A stretch of DNA of 64,000 bases from Burkholderia ambifaria (GTDB lineage: Bacteria; Pseudomonadota; Gammaproteobacteria; Burkholderiales; Burkholderiaceae). The stretch is taken from the NCBI RefSeq assembly GCF_001443045.1, contig NZ_LKPJ01000035.1, forward strand, positions 1 through 64,000, in the 5' to 3' direction. A program made the position numbers and the translations under genes. The notes beneath the pieces were generated by a model that saw only the letters and a list, made by a program, of their open reading frames with translations, had not been told where the DNA came from and searched no databases. Shown here piece by piece: positions 44,517 through 52,270 of this stretch (the stretch's first letter is position 1; every line of letters starts with the position of its first letter).

Positions 44517-44870
44517 TCAGCGCAGCACTTCGACGTGGTCGGCGTCGAGCTTCACGCGGCCCGACCATTTGCGCTCGAACTCGCCAGTCACCTTCACTTC
44601 GCTCTTGTCGCTGACGGGCTGGCCGGCCGCCCACAGCTTGTGGTCGATCTCGACGTGGATCGTGCCCGTCGCATCGGCGAACTCGTAATCCTCGCCGCCG
44701 ACGTGCTTGACGATGCGCCCCTGCAATTGCACGTGCTGGTCGTCCTTGCCGTTCGCGAGGAGTTCCTTCACGGTGGTCGTCGTCAGCGCGGACGGTCCGG
44801 TGTACTGCGCATGGACGGCGGCCGGCAGCGTCGCGAGCGCGACCGTCAGGATTCTGGCCAGGTGTTTCAT
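44517..44870 (-). CDS. ygiW: YgiW/YdeI-type OB-fold stress protein
   Basis: A 117-residue periplasmic protein. Signal peptide MKHLARILTVALATLPAAVH, cleaved near AHA-QY. A BOF domain follows: 'YTGPSALTTTTVKELLANGKDD', 'HVQLQGRIVKHVGGEDYEFAD' and 'TIHVEIDHKLWAGQPV'-like sequence. The ATG at 44870 fits the signal peptide. It is divergent from qseBC, the same arrangement as E. coli ygiW-qseBC, which supports both assignments and suggests QseB control. Confidence 0.9.
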   Translation of the reverse strand: MKHLARILTVALATLPAAVHAQYTGPSALTTTTVKELLANGKDDQHVQLQGRIVKHVGGEDYEFADATGTIHVEIDHKLWAAGQPVSDKSEVKVTGEFERKWSGRVKLDADHVEVLR

Positions 44871-45095
44871 GATTGCGTTCCTCTTCTTCGATGTGGTGTC
44901 GCGCCCCGTTGAACGCGACGAGCCAAGATTACGGACCGTAAGATTAAGCAAACCTGAAGGCGCGCCGAAGCGACACGGTGCCGCATTGGACAAGTACGAA
45001 AGCGCCACCGCCCGCCGGCCGTTAAGCTCGCCCTAAGACACCTGCGCTTATCATGGGAATCCCGGGCGCCCGCGCCCGCCAACAGACACGAATCC

Positions 45096-45758
45096 ATGCG
45101 CGTACTGCTCGTCGAGGACGATCCGCTGATCGGCAGCGGGCTCGAACAGGGCCTCAAACAGGAAGGCTTCGCGGTCGACTGGGTCAAGGACGGCGACGCC
45201 GCATCGCTCGCGCTGCGCTCCACCGGCTACGGCCTGCTGCTGCTCGATCTCGGGCTGCCGAACCGCGACGGCCTGTCGGTGCTCGCGTCGCTGCGCCGCC
45301 GCGACGAAACCCTGCCCGCGATCATCATCACCGCGCGCGACGGCGTGCCGGACCGCATCGCCGGCCTCGACAGCGGCGCCGACGACTACCTCGTCAAGCC
45401 GTTCGTGCTCGAGGAACTGCTCGCCCGCATTCGCGCGGTCAACCGCCGCCATGCGGGGCGCGCGCAAACGACGCTCTCGATCGGCCCGCTGCGGCTCGAC
45501 CCGATCAAGCACCTGGTCTGGCTCAACGACGACGAAATCACGCTGTCGCCGAAGGAATTCGTGCTGCTGCACGAACTGATGCGCGACCCCGGCGCGGTGA
45601 TCTCGCGCGAGCAGTTCGAGGAACGGCTGTACAGCTGGGGCGAGGAAATCGAGAGCAACGCGGTGCAGGTGCACATCCACAACCTGCGCAAGAAGCTCGG
45701 CCACGACATGATTCGCACGGTACGCGGCGTCGGCTACCGGATCGGTGACGGCGCATGA
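45096..45758 (+). CDS. qseB: OmpR-family response regulator (QseB-like)
   Basis: A 220-residue response regulator. The receiver domain has the acidic pair D8/D9, the phospho-acceptor D51 in 'GLLLLDLGLPNRDG' and the conserved Lys in 'DDYLVKPFVLEELLAR'. The C-terminal winged helix ends 'NAVQVHIHNLRKKLGHDMIRTVRGVGYRIG'. Its stop overlaps the kinase start (ATGA). The next-door ygiW supports QseB rather than another PmrA/OmpR paralogue. Confidence 0.93.
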   Translation: MRVLLVEDDPLIGSGLEQGLKQEGFAVDWVKDGDAASLALRSTGYGLLLLDLGLPNRDGLSVLASLRRRDETLPAIIITARDGVPDRIAGLDSGADDYLVKPFVLEELLARIRAVNRRHAGRAQTTLSIGPLRLDPIKHLVWLNDDEITLSPKEFVLLHELMRDPGAVISREQFEERLYSWGEEIESNAVQVHIHNLRKKLGHDMIRTVRGVGYRIGDGA

Positions 45759-47131
45759 CGAACCTGCAACGCGCGATCGCGCGCTGGCGCAGCGCGTCGC
45801 TGCGGCGGCGCCTGTTGACATGGCTGCTGCCCGCCGCATGCGTGATCGGGCTGGTCGCGAGCGCGGGCACCTACTGGGGCGCGCTGCGCGAGCTCGACGA
45901 TCTTCTCGACGACCAGATGCGCAGCATGTCGAAGCAGATCGTCGTCGGCCCGAACGGCGAGCTGTCGTTCCGCAACCAGGGCGACGGCAAGCACGACTTC
46001 GAGGCCGGCGATCCCGACGCCGTGCTGCTGCAAGTCTGGCGCAACGGCGCGCTGGTCTATTCGACCGATCGCAAATCGACGCTGCCGCCGCCCGCGCAAA
46101 CGGGCGTCGCGAGCGTCAACGTCGGCGGCCAGCCCTGGCGTACCTACGTGACCGAACGCGGCGGCACGACGATCCGGCTCGCGCAGGCCCGCCATGCGCG
46201 CTGGGAAGCGATCGCCGGCATCGCGGTGCACCTGCTGTGGCCGGTATTCTCGATGCTGCCGGTGCTCGCGATCGGGTTGTGGTTCGGCATCGGCGCGGGG
46301 TTGCGGCCGCTGCGCACGATCGCATCCGGCCTGAAGCGCAGGAATGCGAACAATCTCGAACCGGTCGACGTCGCGTCGATGCCGAACGAGGTCCGCCCGC
46401 TCGCCGAAGCGATCAACGATCTGCTCGCGCGACTCGACCGTTCGTTCACGCTGCAGCGCCACTTCATCGCCGATGCCGCGCACGAGCTGCGCACGCCGAT
46501 CATGGGGCTGTCGATCCAGTCGCAATTGCTGCGGCGCGCCGCGACGTCCGAAGAACGCGAGCAGATCCTCGCGCAGATCCACGCGGGCACGACGCGCCTC
46601 GGCCACCTCGCCGAACAGTTGCTGACGCTCGCGCGCCTCGAACCCGATGCGCAGGCGTCCGCCGCGGCATCCACGCCCGTCGATCTCGCCGCGCTGTGCC
46701 GCTCGGTCGTCGCCGACCGCACGCGCGTCGCGGATGCGCACCGGATCGACCTCGGCGCGATCGTGTCGTCGCCGGTGATGGCCGCCGGCAATATCGACAC
46801 GTTGCGCGTGCTGCTGAACAACCTCGTCGACAACGCGATCCGCTACGCGGGCGACGGCGCGCGCGTCGACGTGTCCGCGCGCCTCGACGGCGCGACGCCC
46901 GTGCTCGAAGTCGCCGACGACGGCCCCGGCATTCCGGAGGCCGAGCGCACGGACGTATGGGAGCGCTTCTATCGCGGCGAAGGCGCGCAGGCGGCCACGT
47001 CGTCGGGCAGCGGGCTCGGGCTGTCGATCGTCAAGCGGATCGCCGAACAGCATCGCGCGACGGTCGCGCTCGGCACGACGCAAGGCGGGCGCGGGCTGAC
47101 CGTGACGGTGCGCTTTCCCGTGCCGGCCTGA
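45755..47131 (+). CDS. qseC: Sensor histidine kinase (QseC-like)
   Basis: A 458-residue membrane kinase. TM1 is at about residues 23-43 and TM2 at about 160-185, enclosing a periplasmic sensor of some 115 residues. A HAMP-like linker follows. The phospho-accepting H243 lies in 'FIADAAHELRTPIMGL', then the N box 'LLNNLVDNAIRYAGDG', and G boxes 'VADDGPGIPEAE' and 'GSGLGLSIVKRIAE'. It would phosphorylate the regulator encoded immediately upstream. The first copy of the 77-bp element lies 20 bp after its stop. Confidence 0.93.
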   Translation: MTNLQRAIARWRSASLRRRLLTWLLPAACVIGLVASAGTYWGALRELDDLLDDQMRSMSKQIVVGPNGELSFRNQGDGKHDFEAGDPDAVLLQVWRNGALVYSTDRKSTLPPPAQTGVASVNVGGQPWRTYVTERGGTTIRLAQARHARWEAIAGIAVHLLWPVFSMLPVLAIGLWFGIGAGLRPLRTIASGLKRRNANNLEPVDVASMPNEVRPLAEAINDLLARLDRSFTLQRHFIADAAHELRTPIMGLSIQSQLLRRAATSEEREQILAQIHAGTTRLGHLAEQLLTLARLEPDAQASAAASTPVDLAALCRSVVADRTRVADAHRIDLGAIVSSPVMAAGNIDTLRVLLNNLVDNAIRYAGDGARVDVSARLDGATPVLEVADDGPGIPEAERTDVWERFYRGEGAQAATSSGSGLGLSIVKRIAEQHRATVALGTTQGGRGLTVTVRFPVPA

Positions 47132-47150
47132 CGCGCGCCCGATGTGCGGC

Positions 47151-47227
47151 TTTTCCACAGATTGTGTTGGCAAGCTTGTGGACAACCCACCGCTAACGGC
47201 GCCAAGTCATTGATCTGAAAGGATTTT
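47151..47227 (+). repeat. 77-bp intergenic element, copy A
   Basis: First of nine ungapped copies. It has TTTTCCACAG at the left, the invariant core TGTTGGCAAG, then TGTGGA and the downstream TTGATC block. The right 9-mer here is TGTGGACAA. It lies between qseC and the marR promoter. Confidence 0.9.
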
Positions 47228-47329
47228 CCGGTCGTGCGCAGCGAATGCGCCAGCCCATCGCACATCGCGTACCGGTCCTTCCCCTCCCGACCCGGCACTG
47301 TCCTCCCATTACGGCGACATGCGGCCAAT

Positions 47330-47367
47330 TTGACAACCAGTTGTCTATTGCGTAAACTGGTTGTCAA
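47330..47367. promoter_or_regulatory. 13-bp perfect inverted repeat over the marR promoter
   Basis: TTGACAACCAGTT (47330-47342) and AACTGGTTGTCAA (47355-47367) are exact inverted repeats with a 12-base spacer. TTGACA in the left arm is a consensus -35 box, and TAAACT at 47353 lies 17 bases further, a good -10 position. A regulator bound here would block RNA polymerase. It ends 19 bp before the MarR-type gene, implying autoregulation. Confidence 0.8.
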
Positions 47368-47386
47368 TTCATCGCACATCCCGACC

Positions 47387-47833
47387 ATGACGAAACCCGC
47401 CAAGCTGACTGCCGTCGCGCTGTCCGTCTTCCGGCTGAACGGCCTGCTGATCGAATGGGGCAATACCTTTGCCGCGCCGCACGGCCTGACCAGCGCACGC
47501 TGGCAAGTGCTGGGCGCCATCTCGATGGCGCCGAAAGCCCCGAACATCCCGCAGATCGCCGACGCCATGGGCATCACGCGGCAGGCCGTCCTGAAACAGA
47601 TCAACGTGCTGACGGAAGAAGGTCTCGTGCAGCCGCTGGCGAACCCGACACACAAGCGCTCCCCGCTGTATGCGCCGACCGCGCGCGGTGCTGCGGCCTA
47701 TCAGGCGGTGGTCGAGCAATGGCAACAGCATGTCCGCGACATCTCCGGTCAGTTCAGTTCGGCTGACCTCGATGCGGCGATTCGTGTTCTGTCCGCGATG
47801 TCCGATGCGCATGCGCCGAACGGACAAACGTGA
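47387..47833 (+). CDS. MarR-family transcriptional regulator
   Basis: A 148-residue MarR protein: dimerising helices at both ends and a winged helix-turn-helix in the middle ('IPQIADAMGITRQAVLKQINVLTEEGLV', 'THKRSPLYAPTARGAAAY'). The ATG at 47387 sits directly after the operator/promoter repeat and gives a family-sized protein. It is followed 35 bp later by a monooxygenase gene that is probably in the same operon and derepressed with it. Confidence 0.92.
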   Translation: MTKPAKLTAVALSVFRLNGLLIEWGNTFAAPHGLTSARWQVLGAISMAPKAPNIPQIADAMGITRQAVLKQINVLTEEGLVQPLANPTHKRSPLYAPTARGAAAYQAVVEQWQQHVRDISGQFSSADLDAAIRVLSAMSDAHAPNGQT

Positions 47834-47868
47834 TCGCACCACCGACCCACTACTCACAGGAGTGCCTG

Positions 47869-48237
47869 ATGCCTCATTTCAAACCGATGGATCCGGCCTT
47901 TCCGATCCAGCAGCAGTTCGGCATCGACGCGGCCCCCGTCGTCCTCGTCAACGTCTTCACGCTCGATCCTGCCGATGAAGCCGATTTCCTGGCCGTGTGG
48001 AAGGACGACGCCGAGTTCATGAAACGGCAGCCGGGATTCATTTCGACGCAGCTGCATCGCGCGCTCGGCGACAGTCCGACTTACTTCAATTATGCGATCT
48101 GGGAGTCGACCGACGCGTTTCGCGCGGCCTTCACGCATCCCGAGTTCGTCGCGAAGCTCTCGGCCTATCCGTCGTCCGCCGTCGCGAGCCCGCACTTGTT
48201 CCAGAAAGTCGCCGTGACGGGCATTTGTACCGCGTGA
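47869..48237 (+). CDS. Antibiotic biosynthesis monooxygenase (ABM) domain protein
   Basis: A 122-residue dimeric alpha/beta-barrel protein with the ABM pattern: 'VVLVNVFTLDPADEADFLAVW', 'EFMKRQPGFISTQLHRAL', 'YFNYAIWESTDAFRAAFTHPEF'. Relatives oxidise quinols or polyketides without cofactors. AGGAG precedes the ATG at 47869. Its pairing with a MarR regulator suggests a response to a quinone-like or phenolic compound (inference). Confidence 0.88.
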   Translation: MPHFKPMDPAFPIQQQFGIDAAPVVLVNVFTLDPADEADFLAVWKDDAEFMKRQPGFISTQLHRALGDSPTYFNYAIWESTDAFRAAFTHPEFVAKLSAYPSSAVASPHLFQKVAVTGICTA

Positions 48238-48304
48238 GCCCACGCACGAACCGGGGCCGCACACGGTTTGCATGCCATGCGTGCCGCCCGATCGCGACGC
48301 GGAC

Positions 48305-48381
48305 TTCTCCACAGAAAATGTTGGCAAGCTTGTGGATATCCTGCGCACCGCAACGCTAAGCCCTTGATCCGACAGACTTTG
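48305..48381 (+). repeat. 77-bp intergenic element, copy B
   Basis: Left 9-mer TTCTCCACA, core TGTTGGCAAG, right 9-mer TGTGGATAT, then GCTAAGCCCT and TTGATCCG at the conserved distance. It lies 67 bp downstream of the monooxygenase stop. Confidence 0.9.
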
Positions 48382-48497
48382 GCACGCGTGATGCAGACGC
48401 GCCGCGCGCCGCACCGTCATACGCGCCGGTTCGCCGCACTTCGCATCACGATGCCACGTCGGCGCCCTGCCAATACGCCACGCGATCGTCGCGTCAC

Positions 48498-48574
48498 TTA
48501 CCCACAGATTTTGTTGGCAAGCTTGTGGATATCCTGAGCAAGCATCGGCTAACCCGTTGATCGGCCAGTGATTC
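48498..48574 (+). repeat. 77-bp intergenic element, copy C
   Basis: Left 9-mer TTACCCACA, core TGTTGGCAAG, right 9-mer TGTGGATAT, then GCTAACCCGT and TTGATC. It starts 193 bp after copy B. The rest of the 560-bp gap 48238-48797 shows no gene. Confidence 0.9.
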
Positions 48575-48797
48575 ATGCGCCGCGTCACCGTTGCGGCACC
48601 GCGCGGGGCCGCCTGCGTGTGCGGCCGGACGATCCGGCGCGACAGCGGCACTTGCCCGCACCTTGACGCCCGCACACGCGACGCGTCACGATCACACGAG
48701 CCGCACGCGGCCACGCAGCACGAGACTTCACGCGACGGCACCGCGGGCCGGCCGTTCCGCCCGCACCGGACAACGGCACATCATTCCGAGGAAGACC

Positions 48798-48998
48798 ATG
48801 GAACACTTCACCGCAGCGCAGTTGCTCGTCTCGCTCGTGCTCGTCGCGATCGTCGTCTATCCGTATGTCCGCATCGTTCGGCGTACCGGACATTCGGGCT
48901 GGTGGATCCTGACGATGTTCGTCCCGGTCCTGAACTTCGTGATGTTGTGGGTGTTCGCGTTCGCGCGCTGGCCCGCCGTCGACGATCGGCAGGGCTGA
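48798..48998 (+). CDS. Small two-helix membrane protein
   Basis: A 66-residue protein: helix 1 'LLVSLVLVAIVVYPYVRI', a short basic loop 'VRRTGHSGWWI', helix 2 'LTMFVPVLNFVMLWVFAFA' and a polar tail. The 'GHSGWWIL...P(V/L)LN' pattern resembles small DUF805-like or PLDc-N-like membrane proteins. GAGGAAG precedes the ATG. Function unknown. It stands alone between two groups of the 77-bp elements. Confidence 0.7.
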   Translation: MEHFTAAQLLVSLVLVAIVVYPYVRIVRRTGHSGWWILTMFVPVLNFVMLWVFAFARWPAVDDRQG

Positions 48999-49023
48999 AC
49001 ATCGAACGGGCGACCGCGCAGGA

Positions 49024-49100
49024 TTGTCCACAGATTGTGTTGGCAAGCATGTGGATAGCCTGCGCATACCGCGATCAAGCGCTTGATCCGAAAGGCTTTG
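49024..49100 (+). repeat. 77-bp intergenic element, copy D
   Basis: Left 9-mer TTGTCCACA, core TGTTGGCAAG, right 9-mer TGTGGATAG, then ATCAAGCGCT and TTGATCCGAAAGGCTTTG. It is nearly identical to copy E. The following linker begins with a GCGCCGCTTCGAA stretch that recurs after copy E. Confidence 0.9.
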
Positions 49101-49195
49101 TCCGCGCCGCTTCGAATGAGGCACGCGGCAGGCAACACGCCGCTCGCGCATCGTCACGCAACGCAACGGGTTGCGTATCGTGCGCGCCATGCCGC

Positions 49196-49272
49196 TTGTC
49201 CACAGATTGTGTTGGCAAGCGTGTGGATAGCCTGCGCATACCACGCACAAGCGCTTGATCCGAAAGACTTTG
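49196..49272 (+). repeat. 77-bp intergenic element, copy E
   Basis: It starts exactly 172 bp after copy D and differs from it at only a few positions. The linker after it starts GCGCCGCCTCGAA, related to the one after D, so D and E appear to be duplicated with flanking DNA. Confidence 0.9.
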
Positions 49273-49367
49273 TCGGCGCCGCCTCGAACCGTGCAGGCAG
49301 GCCGGCGCAACGCGTGCCGCATGCCATCGCGGCGTTCGTTGCGCGATGAACGCGACCGCTTGCAGCC

Positions 49368-49444
49368 TTGTCCACAATTTGTGTTGGCAAGGATGTGGAT
49401 ATCCTGAGCATGTGTGACCTAAGTCGTTGATCGCACAACGTTTC
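49368..49444 (+). repeat. 77-bp intergenic element, copy F
   Basis: It starts exactly 172 bp after copy E. Left 9-mer TTGTCCACA, core TGTTGGCAAG, right 9-mer TGTGGATAT, then CCTAAGTCGT and TTGATCGCAC. It ends 83 bp from the 3' end of the beta-lactamase gene. The 529-bp gap 48999-49527 holds copies D-F and no gene that I can support. Confidence 0.9.
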
Positions 49445-49527
49445 GACCGGCTGGTCACGACTGCGGCACGGCATGCATCCGCCGCTTCATTCATCCATCC
49501 ATCGATTGCACACGCCGTATCGCCCGC

Positions 49528-50421
49528 TCAAGCGAACGTCGCGACCGCGATGCGCGCAGCGGCTGCGATCACGTCGTCCTTCGCCTTCGCATCGGCACGC
49601 GTTTGCGTGTAGTACACGACGAGCACGATCGGCGCGCGCGACGGCAGCCAGATCACGCCCGCGTCGTTCGTCGTCCCGTAGTCGCCGGTGCCGGTCTTGT
49701 CGGCCACCTGCGACCCGGCCGGCACGCCCGCGCGAATCCGCTTGTCGCCGACCTTGTTGCCGCGCAGCCATGCGACGAGCTGCGCACGCTGCGCGCTCGG
49801 CAACGCATCGCCGAGCGTGAGCACACGCATGCTCGCGGCCATCGCAGCCGGCGTCGTCGTGTCGCGCGGGTCGCCCGGCAACGCGGTGTTCAGTTCGGTC
49901 TCCCAGCGATCGAGCCGGAACGTGTCGTCGCCGATCGAGCGCGCATACGCGGTCACCGCCGACGGCCCGCCGATCAGCTTCATCGCCAGGTTCGCGGCCG
50001 AGTTGTCGCTGTACTGGATCGCCGCCTCGCACAACTCGGCAACCGTCATCCCGGTGCCGACATGCTTGCCCGACACCGGCGAGTAGTTCACGAGATCGGA
50101 CTGCCCGATCATCACGCGCTGCTGCAGCAGCCCCGGACGCTCGACGCTCTGCGCGAGCACCGCCGCTCCCAGCATCGCCTTGAACGTGCTGCAGAACGGG
50201 AAGCGCTCGCTCGCGCGATGCTGCGCGCGCCGGCCGCTCGCGGTGTCGATCGCGCACACGCCGAGACGGCCGCCCGCCGCGCGCTCGAGCGCGACAAACG
50301 ACGTTGCGGACGCAACGCCCTGCCCCGCGGCAGGCGACGACGCGCACGCGGTGACGGTCAGGACGAGCGGCGCCGTCGCGGCGGCCAGCAACAGGGTTCG
50401 ACGTTGCGATGAGTAGGTCAT
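49528..50421 (-). CDS. penA: Class A beta-lactamase (PenA type)
   Basis: A 297-residue serine beta-lactamase. Catalytic motifs are the S70-x-x-K in 'RFPFCSTFKAM' (with Cys at position 69, typical of Burkholderia Pen enzymes), SDN in 'IQYSDNSAANL', the omega-loop Glu in 'DRWETELNTALPGDPRDT', and KTG in 'VADKTGTGDYG'. The N-terminus has RR at positions 7-8 and a hydrophobic run with 'VTACAS', suggesting a Tat-type and/or lipoprotein signal. It hydrolyses penicillins and some cephalosporins in the periplasm. It is divergent from a LysR regulator. Confidence 0.95.
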   Translation of the reverse strand: MTYSSQRRTLLLAAATAPLVLTVTACASSPAAGQGVASATSFVALERAAGGRLGVCAIDTASGRRAQHRASERFPFCSTFKAMLGAAVLAQSVERPGLLQQRVMIGQSDLVNYSPVSGKHVGTGMTVAELCEAAIQYSDNSAANLAMKLIGGPSAVTAYARSIGDDTFRLDRWETELNTALPGDPRDTTTPAAMAASMRVLTLGDALPSAQRAQLVAWLRGNKVGDKRIRAGVPAGSQVADKTGTGDYGTTNDAGVIWLPSRAPIVLVVYYTQTRADAKAKDDVIAAAARIAVATFA

Positions 50422-50485
50422 GTCGTGTCTCTCGTGGTGGAATGGATGCAGAACGGCCGGCCGGCGAGACAGCACTATCGTGACT

Positions 50486-50512
50486 TTACGGTTGCCTGAC
50501 AAGCAACGATAA
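50486..50512. promoter_or_regulatory. Inverted repeat between penA and its LysR regulator
   Basis: TTACGGTTGC (50486-50495) and GCAACGATAA (50503-50512) match as inverted arms at eight of ten positions around a 7-base centre. The site is in the 116-bp divergent gap where AmpR/PenR-type proteins bind. It fits a LysR T-N11-A core. Confidence 0.6.
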
Positions 50513-50537
50513 TTGAGCGCTGCCAAAAGAAATTCTT

Positions 50538-51428
50538 ATGACCAAGCTCCGTCCTCATCTTCCGCTGAATGCGTTGCGCGCGTTCGAATCGTCGGCCCGC
50601 CACCTGAACTTCACGCGCGCCGGCCTCGAGCTGAGCGTGACCCAGGCGGCCGTGAGCCAGCAGGTGCGCTCGCTCGAGGAGCGGCTCGGCTGCGCGCTGT
50701 TCACGCGGCTGCCGCGCGGCCTCGGGCTCACCGACGAAGGACGCGCGCTGCTGCCGGTGCTCAGCGATGCGTTCAGCCGGATCGAGACCGTGCTCAAGCA
50801 GTTCGAGGGCGGGCGCTTCCACGAGGTGCTGACGCTCGGCGCGGTCGGCACCTTTGCCATAGGTTGGCTAATGCCACGGTTGAAGCGCTTCGGCGACACG
50901 CACCCGTTCGTCGAGCTGCGGCTGCGGACCAACAACAACGTCGTCGACCTCGCGGCCGAGGGCCTCGATTTCGCGATCCGCTTCGGAGAAGGCAACTGGC
51001 CGGCGACGCGCAACGAGCGGCTGCTCGACGCACCGCTCACCGCGCTGTGCGCGCCGGAGATCGCGCGGCGCCTCGCGCAGCCGGCCGATCTCGCGAACGA
51101 AACGCTGCTGCGCTCGTACCGCACCGACGAATGGCTCGGCTGGTTCGACGCCGCACAACTCGAACCGTGGTCGGTCAACGGGCCCGTGTTCGATTCGTCG
51201 CGGCTGATGGTCGAGGCCGCGATGCAGGGCGCGGGCATCGCGCTCGCGCCGGCCTGCATGTTCTCGCGCGAACTACAGCTGGGCCTGCTCGCGCGGCCGC
51301 TCGACATCGACGTGCGCGCGGGCGGCTACTGGCTCACGTCGCTGAAGTCGAAGCCGCTCACGCCGGCAATGACGCTGTTTCGCGACTGGATCGTTGCGGA
51401 GGCGGCCGACGCGGCACCGGCCGAATGA
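50538..51428 (+). CDS. penR: LysR-family regulator of the beta-lactamase (AmpR/PenR type)
   Basis: A 296-residue regulator beginning 'LRPHLPLNALRAFESSARHLNFTRAG', the hallmark N-terminus of the AmpR/GcvA branch. The recognition helix is at 'VTQAAVSQQVRSLEERL'. The effector domain contains 'LTLGAVGTFAIGWLMPRL' and 'VDLAAEGLDFAIRFGEGNWP'. AmpR-type proteins bind muropeptides and induce beta-lactamase when the cell wall is damaged. The divergent position next to penA makes this its probable activator. Confidence 0.93.
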   Translation: MTKLRPHLPLNALRAFESSARHLNFTRAGLELSVTQAAVSQQVRSLEERLGCALFTRLPRGLGLTDEGRALLPVLSDAFSRIETVLKQFEGGRFHEVLTLGAVGTFAIGWLMPRLKRFGDTHPFVELRLRTNNNVVDLAAEGLDFAIRFGEGNWPATRNERLLDAPLTALCAPEIARRLAQPADLANETLLRSYRTDEWLGWFDAAQLEPWSVNGPVFDSSRLMVEAAMQGAGIALAPACMFSRELQLGLLARPLDIDVRAGGYWLTSLKSKPLTPAMTLFRDWIVAEAADAAPAE

Positions 51429-51438
51429 CGGGACCGGC

Positions 51439-51515
51439 TTGTCCACAGATTTTGTTGGCAAGGATGTGGATATCCTGGGTACCCGGGACCTAACCCGTTG
51501 ATCGCGCACGATTTA
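51439..51515 (+). repeat. 77-bp intergenic element, copy G
   Basis: Left 9-mer TTGTCCACA, core TGTTGGCAAG, right 9-mer TGTGGATAT, then CCTAACCCGT and TTGATCGCGC. It starts 10 bp after the penR stop. Confidence 0.9.
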
Positions 51516-51615
51516 TGGAGACGGTGCACACACCGGGCAGCCGGCGCGCAAGGGGGTCGACGTATCGGCCGCCGCACGCGGGATACTCAACCATCAAGAA
51601 GCAATCACGTCAGAC

Positions 51616-51692
51616 TTATCCACAGATTTTGTTGGCAAGCCTGTGGATATTCCGCCAATGTGACACGTAACATCCTGATACAAAAGAAGATT
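51616..51692 (+). repeat. 77-bp intergenic element, copy H
   Basis: This copy has the perfect DnaA-box consensus TTATCCACA at 51616-51624. TATCCACAG (51617-51625) and CTGTGGATA (51641-51649) form a perfect 9-bp inverted repeat around ATTTTGTTGGCAAGC. Its 3' half is the most diverged (CGTAACATCC, TGATAC). Confidence 0.9.
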
Positions 51693-51778
51693 CAGTAGAT
51701 CAGGCCCCGCAGGTCAACGACGCGGCATCGTTTGCGACCGCGCAGCACGCACTGCGCGTCCAATTCGGGGCCAGCCAG

Positions 51779-51855
51779 TTCTCCACAGATTATGTTGGCA
51801 AGCGTGTGGATATCCTGCGCACCAGCCGGCTAACTCATTGAGCGCACGGGGTTTT
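51779..51855 (+). repeat. 77-bp intergenic element, copy I
   Basis: Left 9-mer TTCTCCACA, core TGTTGGCAAG, right 9-mer TGTGGATAT, then GCTAACTCAT and TTGAGCGC. It is the last copy seen; none occurs in the 12 kb to its right. The gap 51429-51923 holds copies G-I and no gene. Confidence 0.9.
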
Positions 51856-51923
51856 GTGTGCGCCGCACAGGATTGGGCAGCACCGGCGCAGGCCAGGCGG
51901 CCAACGCCGGCACCGCCGGTTCG

Positions 51924-52175
51924 TCAATGCCGGTCGAGCCCGCCGCGCAATTCGCTCGCCTTGTCGCGCAGCGCCTCGTAGCCCGAGCGCGCATGTTCGG
52001 GCAGGTCGGGATCGCCGATCAACGCGCCGAGCGTTTCGATCAGGCTGAACAGGATGCCCTTCGCCGCGCCCACCGCGATGCTCTGCGACTCGATCGACTT
52101 GTGCAGGTGGTCGACCGCCGCTTCCAGATTCTCGAGCTTCTGCTCGCCGTCGTCGGGCCGATTGTCGGTCGTCAT
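51924..52175 (-). CDS. Small helical hypothetical protein
   Basis: An 83-residue protein, acidic and predicted all-helical ('KLENLEAAVDHLHKSIESQS', 'ILFSLIETLGALIGDPDLPEH', 'YEALRDKASELRGGL'), with no signal peptide or membrane segment. I use the ATG at 52175 because GGAGG lies nine bases upstream; an ATG six codons earlier has no such site. Family and function not recognised. Confidence 0.65.
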   Translation of the reverse strand: MTTDNRPDDGEQKLENLEAAVDHLHKSIESQSIAVGAAKGILFSLIETLGALIGDPDLPEHARSGYEALRDKASELRGGLDRH

Positions 52176-52270
52176 CGTAGGTGCCTCCGCCATCGTTCAA
52201 GGGTCATGTCACGATTCTATGCCGCTGCGCGCGGACGTGGCACGACATCGCGCAACGTCCGCGCAGCCGG

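Noticed and set aside
47151-51855. Repeated elements as a CRISPR array or integron attC sites
   Set aside because: Spacing is too wide and irregular for CRISPR and genes lie between copies on both strands. The conserved blocks do not show paired attC core sequences, and no integrase or cas gene is visible.
47151-51855. The cluster as the replication origin of this replicon
   Set aside because: No repA, parA/parB or dnaA gene lies in the window, and the sites are spread over 4.7 kb between ordinary genes; titration or regulatory roles fit better.
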